Part shown: piece by piece, positions 33,473-42,889 of the stretch
How positions within the stretch are numbered: position 1 is the stretch's first letter
Layout of the letters: the number at the start of each line of letters is the position of its first letter
The notes under the pieces: generated by a model
Told to the model about the DNA's origin: nothing
Databases searched by the model: none
What the model saw: the letters and a program-made list of their open reading frames with translations, nothing else
Assembly: GCF_014303395.1 (NCBI RefSeq)
Contig: NZ_CP060298.1
Span: 248,001 to 312,000, forward strand
Length of the DNA: 64,000 nucleotides
Direction of reading: 5' to 3'
Origin: Nakamurella sp. PAMC28650
GTDB lineage: Bacteria; Actinomycetota; Actinomycetes; Mycobacteriales; Nakamurellaceae
Translations under genes and position numbers: made by a program

Positions 33473-34313
33473 GATGAATCGCCTTTCCTCGGTATTACCC
33501 ACCCTGGATGACCGGTGACCTGCCGTAGCGGACCTGAAACGTCGGTCCAGCAACAGCCGGTGGATCCCGACAATGCCGTCCCCCCTCGGAGCATCCGAGA
33601 GCTAGCACAACCTCCCCCGATCCTGCCGCCGTGTCAATAGAGTCCGGTCGGCGAAATTACTCGGAAATCGAATTTTCGGGCCGCGCCCCGTCGCGCGGAG
33701 GCCATTCCTCGGGTGGAGAACTGCGCAGGCGCCACCGATTGGACGGCGGTCCACTTGCGTGCGAGCAGATGGCCAACCAGGCATCCTTCCGAAATCGGGC
33801 AATACGGACGAACGGTTCGTGGCAGCGGCGCCGACCGACCTGAGTCGATGGCCGCTCGATCGAAAAATCCGAATGGCGTAAAGTTCGGTTCAAATCGAAT
33901 ATCGGAAGCTCACTCCTGCAATCTGTCATCATGGGTAATATACGGTTCAAACAGGGGACATTCCTCCTGGACGAACCATGGTGGTCACGAGTGGAATGGA
34001 ATCGGCGCACACGGGGCCCAATGGAGCCCAGCGGTAACAGGTTCTTCCGCAGGGGATCTGGCACTGCGTTCCGCTCCGAGGCCTTACGGCCCCGGCCGGC
34101 GTCGGCAAGGACTCCTTGCTGTTCCGATGCGGATCCTGGTCCATTCGGGTGATACGGGTCGGAATGAACGGCACACGCATGGACTCCTGCCAATCCCGAG
34201 CCAGTAGTGCGAGTGTCGCGCCGGCCCCGACGACCTGGTCGTGTATTCGGTTGCTATTGTTTGCACTGTTCCCGGGCAGCATTCGTTGTTTGGTGGACAG
34301 TGGTGTTTTTTGG
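33473..34313. other. long non-coding stretch of lower GC
   Basis: These 841 bases between the protease start and the ISL3 element have no convincing gene. Open frames present have atypical composition and no ribosome-binding sites. GC is lower than average, with AT-rich patches near 33880-33960 and 34240-34260. It may be a remnant of imported DNA or a long regulatory region. Confidence 0.4.
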
Positions 34314-35693
34314 GGTCTCCTGACGTTTTCGTGGGTGGTTTAGCGTCCGGGAAGCGGCGGGCATAACCCGCCGCGGGTGAGCATTGCCATGGCTATCAAC
34401 GCTTCTGGGCTGTGAAAGCCGTACGACCTGCGGGTCAAGGCCCGTAGGTGGGTGTTGGTGGCCTCGGATTGGGCGTTGCTCATGTGGTGGATCAGGGTGT
34501 TCCAAATCAGCTGCTGGAACCGCTTCAACGTTGCGGCCAGGGCGATGAACCCGGGCAGTTGGGAGCGGCGGGCCCAGGCGATCCAGCCGGCCAGCAGTTC
34601 ACGGCCGGCCTGGCCCTTGACCTGGAACACCGCGCGCAGTTGCTCCTTCAGCAGATACGCCCGATACAGATGCCGGTTGGTCTGGGCGATCGAAGCGAGG
34701 GACCCGCGTTGCTCCGGGGACAGGTCCGCCGGGTTTTTCAGCAATGCCCAGCGGCTGCCCTTCACCGACGACGCCTGCGCAGAGCTACTCCTACCCCGCA
34801 GCGTGTTCCACGTCTGACGACGGACCTTGTCCAACTCCCGGGTGGCCCACCCCACGATATGAAACGGATCCAATCCCAGCACCGCCTGCGGCGCGCGGGC
34901 CGTCACGGTGTCGTGGATCCACTGCGCCCCGTCGGCCGAGACGTGCGTCAACGCCGCCGCCCGTTCTGGGCCGAGCTCGTCGAAGAACCGACCCAGGGTG
35001 TCGCTGTTGCGGCCCGGTGCGGCCCACACCAACCTGCCGGAGTCTTGATCGACCACGCACGTCAGATACCGCTGGCCTTTGCGGTGGGAGATTTCATCGA
35101 TGCCGATCCGCTGCAGCCCCGCGAGCACGTCCCGGCCGGCCAAACCGTCGGCGACGACGTGCTCGATGATTGCGCTCACGTGCCGCCACGACGTCCGCAT
35201 CAACTGCGCCACCACCGACGAAGCGGTGTGCGCCGCCAACCACGCGCACTGGTCTTCAAACGCTCGGGTTGCCCGCGCGCCGGGTCGGGCCCACGGCACC
35301 GCCGCGACGACCACCCCGTGCGTCCGGCAGTTCACCCGCGGAGCCGCAGCCTGCAGGAATACCATCGTCGACCCCCAGTCCAGCGACCGCCACCGCCGGG
35401 TTCCGCCGCCCTGGTCATAGCCCGGCCGTCTACGCCGGCATCGACTGCACCTACTCCGGGCGCCCTTGCTCGGACGCACCGAAACGACCAGCACCTGCCG
35501 GTCGTCGGCCTCCTCCCACGCCACATCGCACACCTGCAGTTGCTCGACACCGAGCAGCTTTCGCCATATCGTTACACCGCGCACACCGTGCTCCTGGATA
35601 GTGACTGACCCTAGATAAGCCAGAACCTATACGCAGCCCGGTGTGTCGCCCACAACCAGGGGTCAAACCACCCACGAGAACGTCACAAGAGCC
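34314..35693 (-). mobile_element. ISL3-family insertion sequence
   Basis: A 1,380-bp element with imperfect terminal repeats of about 29 bp (GGGTCTCCTGACGTTTTCG at one end, GGCTCTTGTGACGTTCTCG at the other, both continuing TGGGTGGTTT) and a perfect 8-bp target duplication GTTTTTTG at 34306-34313 and 35694-35701. Size, repeats and the 8-bp duplication fit ISL3. It has inserted in a T tract 71 bases upstream of the surface-protein gene. Confidence 0.93.
34340..35584 (-). CDS. ISL3-family transposase
   Basis: A 414-residue transposase. The zinc-binding N-terminus is CSRCRRRRPGYDQ, then CRTHGVVVAAVPWARPGARATRAFE. The core has IGIDEISHRKGQRYLTCVVD (first Asp), HVSADGAQWIHDTV (second Asp) and the C-terminal HHMSNAQSEATNTHLRALTRRSYGFHS block with the Glu. 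It is complete and apparently functional. Confidence 0.93.
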   Translation of the reverse strand: MRGVTIWRKLLGVEQLQVCDVAWEEADDRQVLVVSVRPSKGARSRCSRCRRRRPGYDQGGGTRRWRSLDWGSTMVFLQAAAPRVNCRTHGVVVAAVPWARPGARATRAFEDQCAWLAAHTASSVVAQLMRTSWRHVSAIIEHVVADGLAGRDVLAGLQRIGIDEISHRKGQRYLTCVVDQDSGRLVWAAPGRNSDTLGRFFDELGPERAAALTHVSADGAQWIHDTVTARAPQAVLGLDPFHIVGWATRELDKVRRQTWNTLRGRSSSAQASSVKGSRWALLKNPADLSPEQRGSLASIAQTNRHLYRAYLLKEQLRAVFQVKGQAGRELLAGWIAWARRSQLPGFIALAATLKRFQQLIWNTLIHHMSNAQSEATNTHLRALTRRSYGFHSPEALIAMAMLTRGGLCPPLPGR

Positions 35694-35764
35694 GTTTTTT
35701 GTGGTGTCGTGTGTCCAGGAGCAGGACGGACCTGTCTTCTGGTTCTGACTCTGAGGAGAGCCGC

Positions 35765-37336
35765 ATGGGCCGTGTCCGATCACCCCGCAGAATGCTGGCG
35801 GTCGTTGCCGCCGCAGCCTTGGCGGGTTCGATGTTGATATTGAGTTCACCGATCGCGGTGGCTGCCGGTCCGGCTGCGGATCCGTTGAACACGGGTGTCA
35901 CCGCCAATCCCCTGAAGTACGCCTGCGAGGACAACGCAGCGTCCTGTAATCACGTCGGGACGACCAACGGGTGGTTCAACGGAGAAGACGTGAAGTTTCT
36001 CTACACCCAGGACTTCTACTGCGACAAGACTGTGAAGTCGGGTGCGGCCACCGGTTGCGAGGCGGGCGCAAGTTACAAGCAGTTGCCTCCGGGGACCGCT
36101 GCCGGCGCGATCGATCCGCTGTACATCCCGGTGGCCCTGTTCAAGAACCCGACACCCAGCTATGTGCAGTGCCAGGCCAGCCCGATGTGCATCGACCACC
36201 CGGCCACGGTCGATCTCTCCGCCCTGTCCAGTGTGTTGGGTGCACCGGCGTCCGCTTTGAAGAACGCGATGTTGCCCGGGCACGATCACATCGTGGCGAC
36301 CCGGAACGGTGACGCACCCGAGTGGTGGCCGGTCGTCGTGGTCGGTGTCGCCGATCAGGCGTCGTGGACCGCGATCACCACAGGGAAGAGCTACGCAGCC
36401 CTGAAGGCAGCGGAGAAGGCCAGTCCGAAGACGGTGCTGGAAGTGCCGACGAACGTCTTCCTGTGGTTCCAGACCCTGCCTGGACACGTCTCCACCGCGG
36501 AGGCCGGCACGAACTCCACGGCGGTGCCACCGGCTTCCACCAATGGTGCGGCCATCGACAACCTGAAGAACGACTGCACCACGGCGGCTGCCTCTTGCGG
36601 CTTTGTCGGTCAGACCCGTGCCTGGCTCGGCGACGCCAACACGGCCCAGGGTTCAGATGTGAACCTGCTCTACTCGGCGCCGTACTTCTGTGATTCCTCG
36701 GTGCAGAAGGCCGGAGCCAACGCCTGTGAAGCCGGTGCCGCCGCGGCGAAGGTGCCACCGGACATCACGTCGACCAAGTACACCGACCCGCTGTACATCC
36801 CGACCCCGCTGTTCAAGCAGGCCGTCCCGGACCTGCAGTGCGCCACCGGGTTGAACTGCATCGATCATCCGATGACCGCGGATCTGTCCCGGCTGGCGAC
36901 GACGCTGGGTGTCTCCGCCGCGGCGTTGGCGAACTTCACCCTGCCCGGTCACGACCACATCATCACCACCCGCAACGGTGACGCACCGGAGTGGTGGCCG
37001 GTGACCGTCGTCGGGGTCACCAATCCGCAGTCGTTCGCACTGATCGAACAGGCCAGGAGCTACGCCGAGGTCAAGAAGCTCGAGGCCGACCCGAAGAACG
37101 GTGTCCTGGAGGTTCCGACCAACATCTACCTGTTCTTCCAGAGCGTCCCGGGTACCGGCAAGTCGACCGCAGCCTTCAACCCGATCCCGGTCGGACCGCC
37201 GCAAACCGGCGGTGGCAGCACCGCCGGCCTGCAGTACCCGGCCCTGGTCGTCGTCGGAATCGCCTTGCTGCTCGGTGCCGGTGCCGCCGGCACCGCGGGT
37301 GTCCGTCGTCGCCGGAACGGCAAGATCGCAGCCTGA
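35765..37336 (+). CDS. wall- or membrane-anchored surface protein with duplicated domain
   Basis: A 523-residue exported protein with a signal peptide (about 1-34), then two copies of a roughly 225-residue domain. Each copy has the Cys-rich start YxCDxxVK...CEAG, DPLYIPxxLFK, CIDHP, LPGHDHIxxTRNGDAPEWWPV and EVPTNxxLxFQ. The C-terminus is GPPQTGGG, a hydrophobic segment and RRRRNGK, resembling a sortase signal though not a classic LPxTG. GAGGAG upstream fixes the ATG at 35765. A sortase gene follows, so it is a likely substrate. The repeated domain is not one I recognise; LPGHDHI suggests a metal or cofactor site. Confidence 0.7.
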   Translation: MGRVRSPRRMLAVVAAAALAGSMLILSSPIAVAAGPAADPLNTGVTANPLKYACEDNAASCNHVGTTNGWFNGEDVKFLYTQDFYCDKTVKSGAATGCEAGASYKQLPPGTAAGAIDPLYIPVALFKNPTPSYVQCQASPMCIDHPATVDLSALSSVLGAPASALKNAMLPGHDHIVATRNGDAPEWWPVVVVGVADQASWTAITTGKSYAALKAAEKASPKTVLEVPTNVFLWFQTLPGHVSTAEAGTNSTAVPPASTNGAAIDNLKNDCTTAAASCGFVGQTRAWLGDANTAQGSDVNLLYSAPYFCDSSVQKAGANACEAGAAAAKVPPDITSTKYTDPLYIPTPLFKQAVPDLQCATGLNCIDHPMTADLSRLATTLGVSAAALANFTLPGHDHIITTRNGDAPEWWPVTVVGVTNPQSFALIEQARSYAEVKKLEADPKNGVLEVPTNIYLFFQSVPGTGKSTAAFNPIPVGPPQTGGGSTAGLQYPALVVVGIALLLGAGAAGTAGVRRRRNGKIAA

Positions 37337-37350
37337 CCCACCGGCTGAGG

Positions 37351-37394
37351 GGCCCCGGGTGATGACGGCCAGGATGCCGTCACCACCCGGGGCC
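37351..37394 (+). terminator. hairpin between surface-protein and sortase genes
   Basis: A 19-bp stem with one mismatch (GGCCCCGGGTG...TGACGGC against GCCGTCA...CACCCGGGGCC) and a 6-base loop. It could end most transcripts of the surface-protein gene, letting a minority read into the sortase. Confidence 0.75.
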
Positions 37395-37419
37395 ATGCCG
37401 TTGTTCGCTCGAGGAAGGA

Positions 37420-38298
37420 ATGATCGACGTGTCCTCACGGAGGCGCACCACTTCCCTCGCCGGCTGGACCTTCCGCCGGTGGGAAGCTCTGGCGGTCGCG
37501 CCGCTGGCGGCGGCGACAATCAGTCTGGTCATCGGCGTGACCGTCCATCACCAACCGGACCGACCCAGCCCGCAGGCCGCCACCGCACCGATCGGGCCGA
37601 CCCACACCGCAACGAGCGTCCTGGGCACCACCGGCGCCGACCCCACTGACACTCCGACCCCGACGAGCAGCCGATCGGTCGGCACCACCGGCCGCCGGAC
37701 TCCCCACACCACCGGACGAACTACACGTGCCCTGACGTCCAAGCCCCGCCCGCCGGCAGCGCCGACGTCCACCGCGACCACCACCCCGGCGGCCCGGACC
37801 TCCCTGCCGCCCGGCGACGGCAGCGCCGTGATGGCCACCTCCGATCCGGTGCACCTGGACGTGCCCGCGATCGGGGTCTCCTCCGACATGCCCCGTCTTG
37901 GCTTGAATTCCGACGGCACCATCGAGGTCCCGCCGTTGGCCGCGAACTCCCAGGCAGGCTGGTACAGATTCTCCGCAACCCCCGGCGCCGTCGGCTCGGC
38001 CGTCGTCCTGGGCCACATCGACTCCGCCGCCTACGGACCCGGCGTGTTCTACCACCTCGGGGACCTGCGCCCCGGGGACGAAATCGTCGTCACCCGCGCC
38101 GACGGATCCAAGGCGGTGTTCCGGACCGACCGGGTCGCCGAATATCCCAAGACCGCCTTCCCGACCGGCCTGGTCTACACCCCGACCAGCTACCCGTCCC
38201 TGCGGCTGATCACCTGCGGCGGAGCATTCGACGCGCAGGACCACAACTACCTGGACAACATCATCGTCTTCGCCACCCTCGTCGATACCCACACCTGA
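37420..38298 (+). CDS. sortase, class E/F-like
   Basis: A 292-residue enzyme with one N-terminal membrane segment (about 23-43), a Thr/Pro-rich linker and the catalytic beta-barrel: LDVPAIGVSSDMPRLGLNSDGTI, VVLGHIDS with the catalytic His, and LRLITCGGAFD with the catalytic Cys. The region after it reads HNYLDNIIVFA, where many class E/F sortases have an Arg. GAGGAAGG lies close to the ATG at 37420; a GTG three codons later has better spacing. It follows the putative substrate gene and probably anchors that protein and perhaps the LPNTG-type products near 28 kb. Confidence 0.85.
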   Translation: MIDVSSRRRTTSLAGWTFRRWEALAVAPLAAATISLVIGVTVHHQPDRPSPQAATAPIGPTHTATSVLGTTGADPTDTPTPTSSRSVGTTGRRTPHTTGRTTRALTSKPRPPAAPTSTATTTPAARTSLPPGDGSAVMATSDPVHLDVPAIGVSSDMPRLGLNSDGTIEVPPLAANSQAGWYRFSATPGAVGSAVVLGHIDSAAYGPGVFYHLGDLRPGDEIVVTRADGSKAVFRTDRVAEYPKTAFPTGLVYTPTSYPSLRLITCGGAFDAQDHNYLDNIIVFATLVDTHT

Positions 38299-38317
38299 CG
38301 GACTTCCTCGGTATCGG

Positions 38318-39451
38318 TCAGGGCCGAGCCGGCCGGTCGCGGAAGTCGTTCGGCCGCAACGGCAACACCAGCGAGAAGGTAGCCCCGTGACCCGGTCCCG
38401 CCGAAGCTACGGTCACGTCACCGGCGTGCCGGCGGGCGATGGCGCGGGCGATGGTGAGGCCGATTCCTGATCCGGCGGACCGGCGGGAGGATCCCGGGAC
38501 ACGGTAGAACCGTTCGAAGATTCGATCCAGATCGGCCTCCGCCAGGCCGAGACCCGTATCGGTCACCAGCACCTGGCCGCAGCCGGCGACCGTGGCGGCC
38601 GAGATGCTGACCGTGCCACCGGCCGGAGTGGCCAGCAGCGCATTGCCGAGCAGATTGGTCAGGATCTGGGTGATGCGGTCGGGATCGACGCAGACCGGTA
38701 CTCGTTCGTCGGCCTTCACCTCCAGCTTCACCTCCATGTCCTGGAACTGCGGGGCCAGTCGCAAGGCGGTGCGGCGGGTCAGGTCCGCGAGGTCGCCATC
38801 GACCGGATGCAGATCCATCAGCTGCTCCTCGGCCCGGGACAGGCTCGAGAGGTCCGAGGCGAGGCGGTGCAGCCGTCGCAGTTCCTCCCCGAGCGAGGCG
38901 AACGTCTCCGGCTCCGGGGGGAACACACCGTCGATCAACCCCTCGACGTAGCCGTCCAGGACGGTCAGTGGTGTCCGCATCTCGTGCGCGACCTCACCGA
39001 GCAGCCGCACGCGGCGCGATTCGGTGTCGGCCAGAGCCATCGCCAGCGTGTTGACGTCCGTGGCCAGCGCGGCCAGTTCCGGCTCCGAAGGGAGCGGAAC
39101 CCGCACGCCGTAGCTACCCTCCGCGATCCCTCGGGTCGCCGCACGCACCGCATCGAGCGGGTGGAGCAGTCGGCGGGTGACCATCGCGGCGACCAGACCG
39201 GCCACCAGGATGCTGGCCGACGTCCCCACCAGTAGCGCGGTGGTCAGCGCCGCATCGAAGGCCGAGTGCACGCCGCCCGTGGTGGCGCCGACCATCGACA
39301 TCCCCCCCACACCCACGCCGTTCATCATCGAGAGCTGCTGATCGAACAGGTGCGGAGCGAGCAGCCGGATCGTCAGATAGGCAACCCCTGCGCCGACCAC
39401 GACCACACCGGCGTACGAGAGGAACAACCGCACCGACAACGGCCACTTCAT
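38318..39451 (-). CDS. sensor histidine kinase
   Basis: A 377-residue HAMP-type kinase: membrane segments at about 7-29 and 68-91 with a Met/Gly-rich sensor loop (MMNGVGVGGMSMVG) between them, HAMP to about 145, H-box GEVAHEMRTPLTVLDG, N-box NLLGNALLATP and G-boxes DTGLGL and GSGIGLTIA. The Met-rich sensor loop may respond to copper or redox state. It overlaps the response-regulator gene by four bases and is probably co-expressed with the secreted Met/Gly-rich protein. Confidence 0.9.
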   Translation of the reverse strand: MKWPLSVRLFLSYAGVVVVGAGVAYLTIRLLAPHLFDQQLSMMNGVGVGGMSMVGATTGGVHSAFDAALTTALLVGTSASILVAGLVAAMVTRRLLHPLDAVRAATRGIAEGSYGVRVPLPSEPELAALATDVNTLAMALADTESRRVRLLGEVAHEMRTPLTVLDGYVEGLIDGVFPPEPETFASLGEELRRLHRLASDLSSLSRAEEQLMDLHPVDGDLADLTRRTALRLAPQFQDMEVKLEVKADERVPVCVDPDRITQILTNLLGNALLATPAGGTVSISAATVAGCGQVLVTDTGLGLAEADLDRIFERFYRVPGSSRRSAGSGIGLTIARAIARRHAGDVTVASAGPGHGATFSLVLPLRPNDFRDRPARP

Positions 39452-40137
39452 GCGGGCCGGCCGATGAACTTGTAGCCGACACCGCGCACGGTGGCGATCA
39501 GGTGAGGATCGGCGGCGTCGTCCCCCAGACGGGCTCGCAGGCTGCGGACATGGACATCGACCACCCGCTCGTCGCCGTAGAACTCGTAGCCCCAGACCTG
39601 CTCGAGGAGCTGCACCCGGGAGAACACCCGCCCCGGCGCGGCGGCCAGGGCGGCGAGCAGATCGAACTCCAGGCTCGAGAGCATCACCGTCGATCCATTC
39701 ACCCCGATCTCCCGTCCGAGGCGGTCGATGCTCAACCCCTCGAAAACCAGGGGGGCGTCATCACCGGCGCGCACGGCCCGATCCCGCCGCAGGACCGCCC
39801 GCACCCGCGCCGCCACCTCGCGCGGGCTGAACGGTTTGGTGATGTAGTCGTCGGCGCCGACCGCGAGCCCGATCAGCTTGTCGACCTCCTCGGCGCGTGC
39901 GGTCACCAGGATGACGTACGCGTCGCTGAAGGTGCGCAACTGCCGCAGGACTTCGAGGCCGTCGATTCCCGGCATCATCACATCCAGCAGGACCAGGTCG
40001 GCCGGGTCGGCGCGGAGGGCGGCGAGGGCCGCCGCCCCGTCAGCGACCTCCGCCACCTCGTAGCCGTCGGCCTCCAGGTACCCACGCAACACGGTCCGGA
40101 TCTGTGGTTCGTCATCGACGACGAGCACCCTCGGCAT
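39448..40137 (-). CDS. OmpR-family response regulator
   Basis: A 229-residue receiver-winged-helix protein. VLVVDDEPQIR opens the receiver, the phospho-acceptor is Asp52 in LLDVMMPG, and YITKPFSP carries the conserved Lys. The DNA-binding domain has FDLLAALAAAPGRVFSR and RVVDVHVRSLRARLG...VRGVGYKF. The ATG at 40137 has GGAAGGG upstream at suitable spacing, with a GTG two codons earlier as the alternative. It pairs with the kinase by ATGA overlap. Confidence 0.92.
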   Translation of the reverse strand: MPRVLVVDDEPQIRTVLRGYLEADGYEVAEVADGAAALAALRADPADLVLLDVMMPGIDGLEVLRQLRTFSDAYVILVTARAEEVDKLIGLAVGADDYITKPFSPREVAARVRAVLRRDRAVRAGDDAPLVFEGLSIDRLGREIGVNGSTVMLSSLEFDLLAALAAAPGRVFSRVQLLEQVWGYEFYGDERVVDVHVRSLRARLGDDAADPHLIATVRGVGYKFIGRPA

Positions 40138-40175
40138 CACGGTCACCCTTCCAGAGCCCTCGATGGAACCCGTCC

Positions 40176-40721
40176 CTACATTCCCATGCCGCCGCCCATT
40201 CCGGTCCCGTCGCCACCCCCGCCCATCCGGGCGCTGTCCATCCCGGCACCGGCCATCCCGCCGCCCATCGCGCCGGTGTCGTCGCCCACACGAGCGGTGG
40301 TGATCATGATCGTGATCTCGGACCTCATCAGCGCTAGCCGGGCCGTTCTCTGCGGGGCGGTCAGCCTGGTGTCGGTGTCCAACTCGGCTTTCGCCGCCGC
40401 CACCATCGCATTCTCCAGGCCGGTGACCGACCTGCCCTGCGCCGCGGCGACCGCCGCGAGCGAGCTCCCCGACTGCAGCCGGGTCTGCAGATCCGCCGGG
40501 CTCAAGCCCAGATACTGTGCCGCGGCGGTGAACGGAGCGGTCATCCCGCCCCCCATGGCCTGATCGCCGAGCTGTCCGTCGCCGAAGCAGGAGCCGCCGG
40601 CCACAGTGGCCGTTCGATCCGGAGTGGTGGTTGCTGCGGTCGCGACCCCCCCGGCGGCGACGGCCCCGATCAGCCCGAGCCCCAACAGGCCGATGGTCAC
40701 GCTCTTGCGATTGATTCTCAT
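40176..40721 (-). CDS. secreted Met/Gly-rich protein
   Basis: A 181-residue protein with a signal peptide (SVTIGLLGLGLIGAVAAGGVATA) and a helical domain (AAQYLGLSPADLQTRLQSGSSLAAVAAAQGRSV) of a type common in actinobacterial envelopes. The C-terminus is repetitive Gly/Met with single Asp residues (MGGGMAGAGMD, MGGGMGM), compatible with copper binding. It lies 38 bases upstream of the response regulator and is probably in its operon and controlled by it. Function unknown; a metal-related role is inferred from composition. Confidence 0.7.
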   Translation of the reverse strand: MRINRKSVTIGLLGLGLIGAVAAGGVATAATTTPDRTATVAGGSCFGDGQLGDQAMGGGMTAPFTAAAQYLGLSPADLQTRLQSGSSLAAVAAAQGRSVTGLENAMVAAAKAELDTDTRLTAPQRTARLALMRSEITIMITTARVGDDTGAMGGGMAGAGMDSARMGGGGDGTGMGGGMGM

Positions 40722-40973
40722 CACTCTCAGCTCCCTGAATTTCGACACCCCGCTGATGTCTCTCCTCCAAGGATCAGCAGCCGCGGTGAAGCTGCGACCA
40801 CCGCAGACGTGAAGCTTCCGTGAAACGCGCCGTCGGACCGGAACGGCCGTATTCGACAATCTGATCGCTCACAGGGGTTTGGTGGACCCGGAACCAGGAC
40901 AACCTGATGGTGAACCGCTCGGAATTCACTGCGGTTCGTCCCATCCATCGCGGTATACCCCGGAGGTCAGGAA

Positions 40974-42188
40974 ATGGCAGGCAACAGAGCGGTTGCGTAC
41001 ATCGAGGCAGGCAAGGTCGCCGTGCAGTCGATCGACTATCCAAAACTCGAACTGATGGACGGGCCCGGCGTCAACCCGGCGAATGTCGGGCGCAAACTGT
41101 ACCACGGTGTCATTCTCAAGGTCGTCACCACCAACATCTGCGGCAGCGACCAGCACATGGTCCGTGGGCGCACCACTGCGCCGGCGAACCTGGTGCTCGG
41201 ACACGAGATCCTGGGCGAAGTGGTCGAGGCCGGGTCCGATGTCGAATTCATCAAGGTGGGCGATCTGTGCTCGGTGCCCTTCAACATCGCCTGCGGACGC
41301 TGCCGCAACTGCAAGGAGGGCAAGACCGGCATCTGTCTGAATGTCAATCCGGCCCGCCCGGGCGCGGCCTACGGCTACGTCGACATGGGCGGCTGGGTCG
41401 GTGGTCAGGCCGAGTACGTGACCGTTCCGTACGCCGACTGGAATCTGCTGCGTTTCCCCGACCGCGACCAGGCGATGGCGAAGATCCTGGACCTGACGAT
41501 GCTGTCGGACATCTTCCCGACCGGCTTCCACGGCGCAGTGACCGCCGGCGTCAAGCCCGGTTCCACCGTCTACATCGCCGGCGCGGGCCCGGTCGGCCTG
41601 GCCGCGGCCGTCGGCGCGCAGTTGCTGGGAGCCGCCGTCGTGATCGTCGCGGACCTCAACCAGGACCGCCTTGCCCAGGCCCGCAGTTTCGGTTGCGAGA
41701 CCGTCGACGTGTCCAAAGGTGCGCCCCAGGACCAGATCGAACAGATTCTGGGTGTGCCGGAGGTGGATGCGGCCGTTGACGCGGTAGGCTTCGAGGCTCG
41801 CGGTCACGGCGGCGATGCCGGCCGTGAAGCACCGGCGACCGTGCTGAACTCACTGATGGATGTTACCGCTGCCGGCGGGGCCATCGGCATCCCGGGGCTC
41901 TACGTCACCGGTGATCCGGGCGGCATCGACGAGGCCGCCAAGGTCGGTGCCCTGTCGTTGAGCCTCGGCACGGGCTGGGCCAAGTCCCTCTCGTTCACGA
42001 CCGGCCAGTGCCCGGTGATGCGCTACAACCTCGGGCTGATGAAGGCCATCCTGAACGACAGGGTCCAGATCGCCAAGGCGGTCAACGCCACCGTGATCTC
42101 ACTCGACGAGGCGCCGCAGGGCTACGCCGATTTCGACAAGGGCGCAGCGAAGAAGTACGTCATCGACCCACACGGAATGGTCGCCTGA
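40974..42188 (+). CDS. fdhA: glutathione-independent formaldehyde dehydrogenase
   Basis: A 404-residue zinc MDR enzyme of the FdhA type, which oxidises formaldehyde to formate with bound NAD. Motifs are NICGSDQHMVRGR, LVLGHEILGEV, the structural zinc lobe CGRCRNCKEGKTGIC, GAGPVGLAAAVGAQ and the family-specific DAVGFEARGHG...VTAAGGAIGIPGLY segment. GGAGG before the ATG at 40974 supports the start. It is monocistronic and convergent with an SDR gene. It detoxifies formaldehyde and could serve C1 or demethylation metabolism. Confidence 0.93.
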   Translation: MAGNRAVAYIEAGKVAVQSIDYPKLELMDGPGVNPANVGRKLYHGVILKVVTTNICGSDQHMVRGRTTAPANLVLGHEILGEVVEAGSDVEFIKVGDLCSVPFNIACGRCRNCKEGKTGICLNVNPARPGAAYGYVDMGGWVGGQAEYVTVPYADWNLLRFPDRDQAMAKILDLTMLSDIFPTGFHGAVTAGVKPGSTVYIAGAGPVGLAAAVGAQLLGAAVVIVADLNQDRLAQARSFGCETVDVSKGAPQDQIEQILGVPEVDAAVDAVGFEARGHGGDAGREAPATVLNSLMDVTAAGGAIGIPGLYVTGDPGGIDEAAKVGALSLSLGTGWAKSLSFTTGQCPVMRYNLGLMKAILNDRVQIAKAVNATVISLDEAPQGYADFDKGAAKKYVIDPHGMVA

Positions 42189-42193
42189 GGGAT

Positions 42194-42889
42194 TCACCAG
42201 GCGACGGTCCGGCCGAGGTAGTCGAGGAACTGGAGCCCGGTTCGCCCGCGCTGGGCATCGACCGTCGTGACCAGACCGGGGATGCTCTCTCCGATGGTCA
42301 GCCGGGCTCCCGGTCCGCCCAGCTCGGTCCTGACCCAGCCGGGCGCCATCAGCAGCAGGGTTCGGTCGTCGTGGTGGCGGGCGACGTAGCTGCGCATCAG
42401 TTGGTTGAGCGCGGATTTGCTGGCTCGATAGATCTCGAAACCGCCGCTCTGGTTGTTGGCGATGCTGCCCTGGCCGGAGGACATGATCGCGATCGTGCCG
42501 TTCGCGGCAACACGGTCGCGGAGCGTTTCGACGACCCGCATCGGGCTCAGGGCGTTGGTGATGAGCAGGCGGCCGAATTCCTCGTTCGTGACGTTCGCGG
42601 TGGTCTCCTGCGGACCATTGGTGACCCCCGCGTTGACGAACAGGAGATCGAATGTCCGGGCGGCCAGCCGGTCGCCCAGGGTCCGGATCTGTTCGGGTTC
42701 GTTGATGTCGACGTGCTCGATCTCCAGTCGACCGCCGGCGGTGCCCTGCAGGTCGTGCAGCGCGGTGCGGCCCTGGCCACGTACGGTCGCCACCACCGCC
42801 GACCCCCGGTCGAGGTACTCCTGCGCGATGGCGTGGCCAAGGCCGCGGGACGCGCCGATCAGAAGGACGTTCTTGTTCTCCGAGATCAT
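42194..42889 (-). CDS. short-chain dehydrogenase/reductase
   Basis: A 231-residue classical SDR: cofactor loop IGASRGLGHAIA, NAGV (NAG motif), catalytic Ser in IMSSGQGS and the YRASKSALN catalytic Tyr/Lys. The cofactor site (ATVRGQGR) suggests NADP(H). It overlaps a 44-codon frame upstream by ATGA. It is likely repressed by the TetR protein at 43072 through the operator at 43026-43053. Substrate unknown. Confidence 0.9.
   Translation of the reverse strand: MISENKNVLLIGASRGLGHAIAQEYLDRGSAVVATVRGQGRTALHDLQGTAGGRLEIEHVDINEPEQIRTLGDRLAARTFDLLFVNAGVTNGPQETTANVTNEEFGRLLITNALSPMRVVETLRDRVAANGTIAIMSSGQGSIANNQSGGFEIYRASKSALNQLMRSYVARHHDDRTLLLMAPGWVRTELGGPGARLTIGESIPGLVTTVDAQRGRTGLQFLDYLGRTVAW

Noticed and set aside
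33657-34207. Long open frames on both strands between the protease gene and ISL3.
   Set aside because: Composition is Arg/Ser/Pro-rich without conserved patterns and there is no ribosome-binding site; both strands are open only because of local base content.
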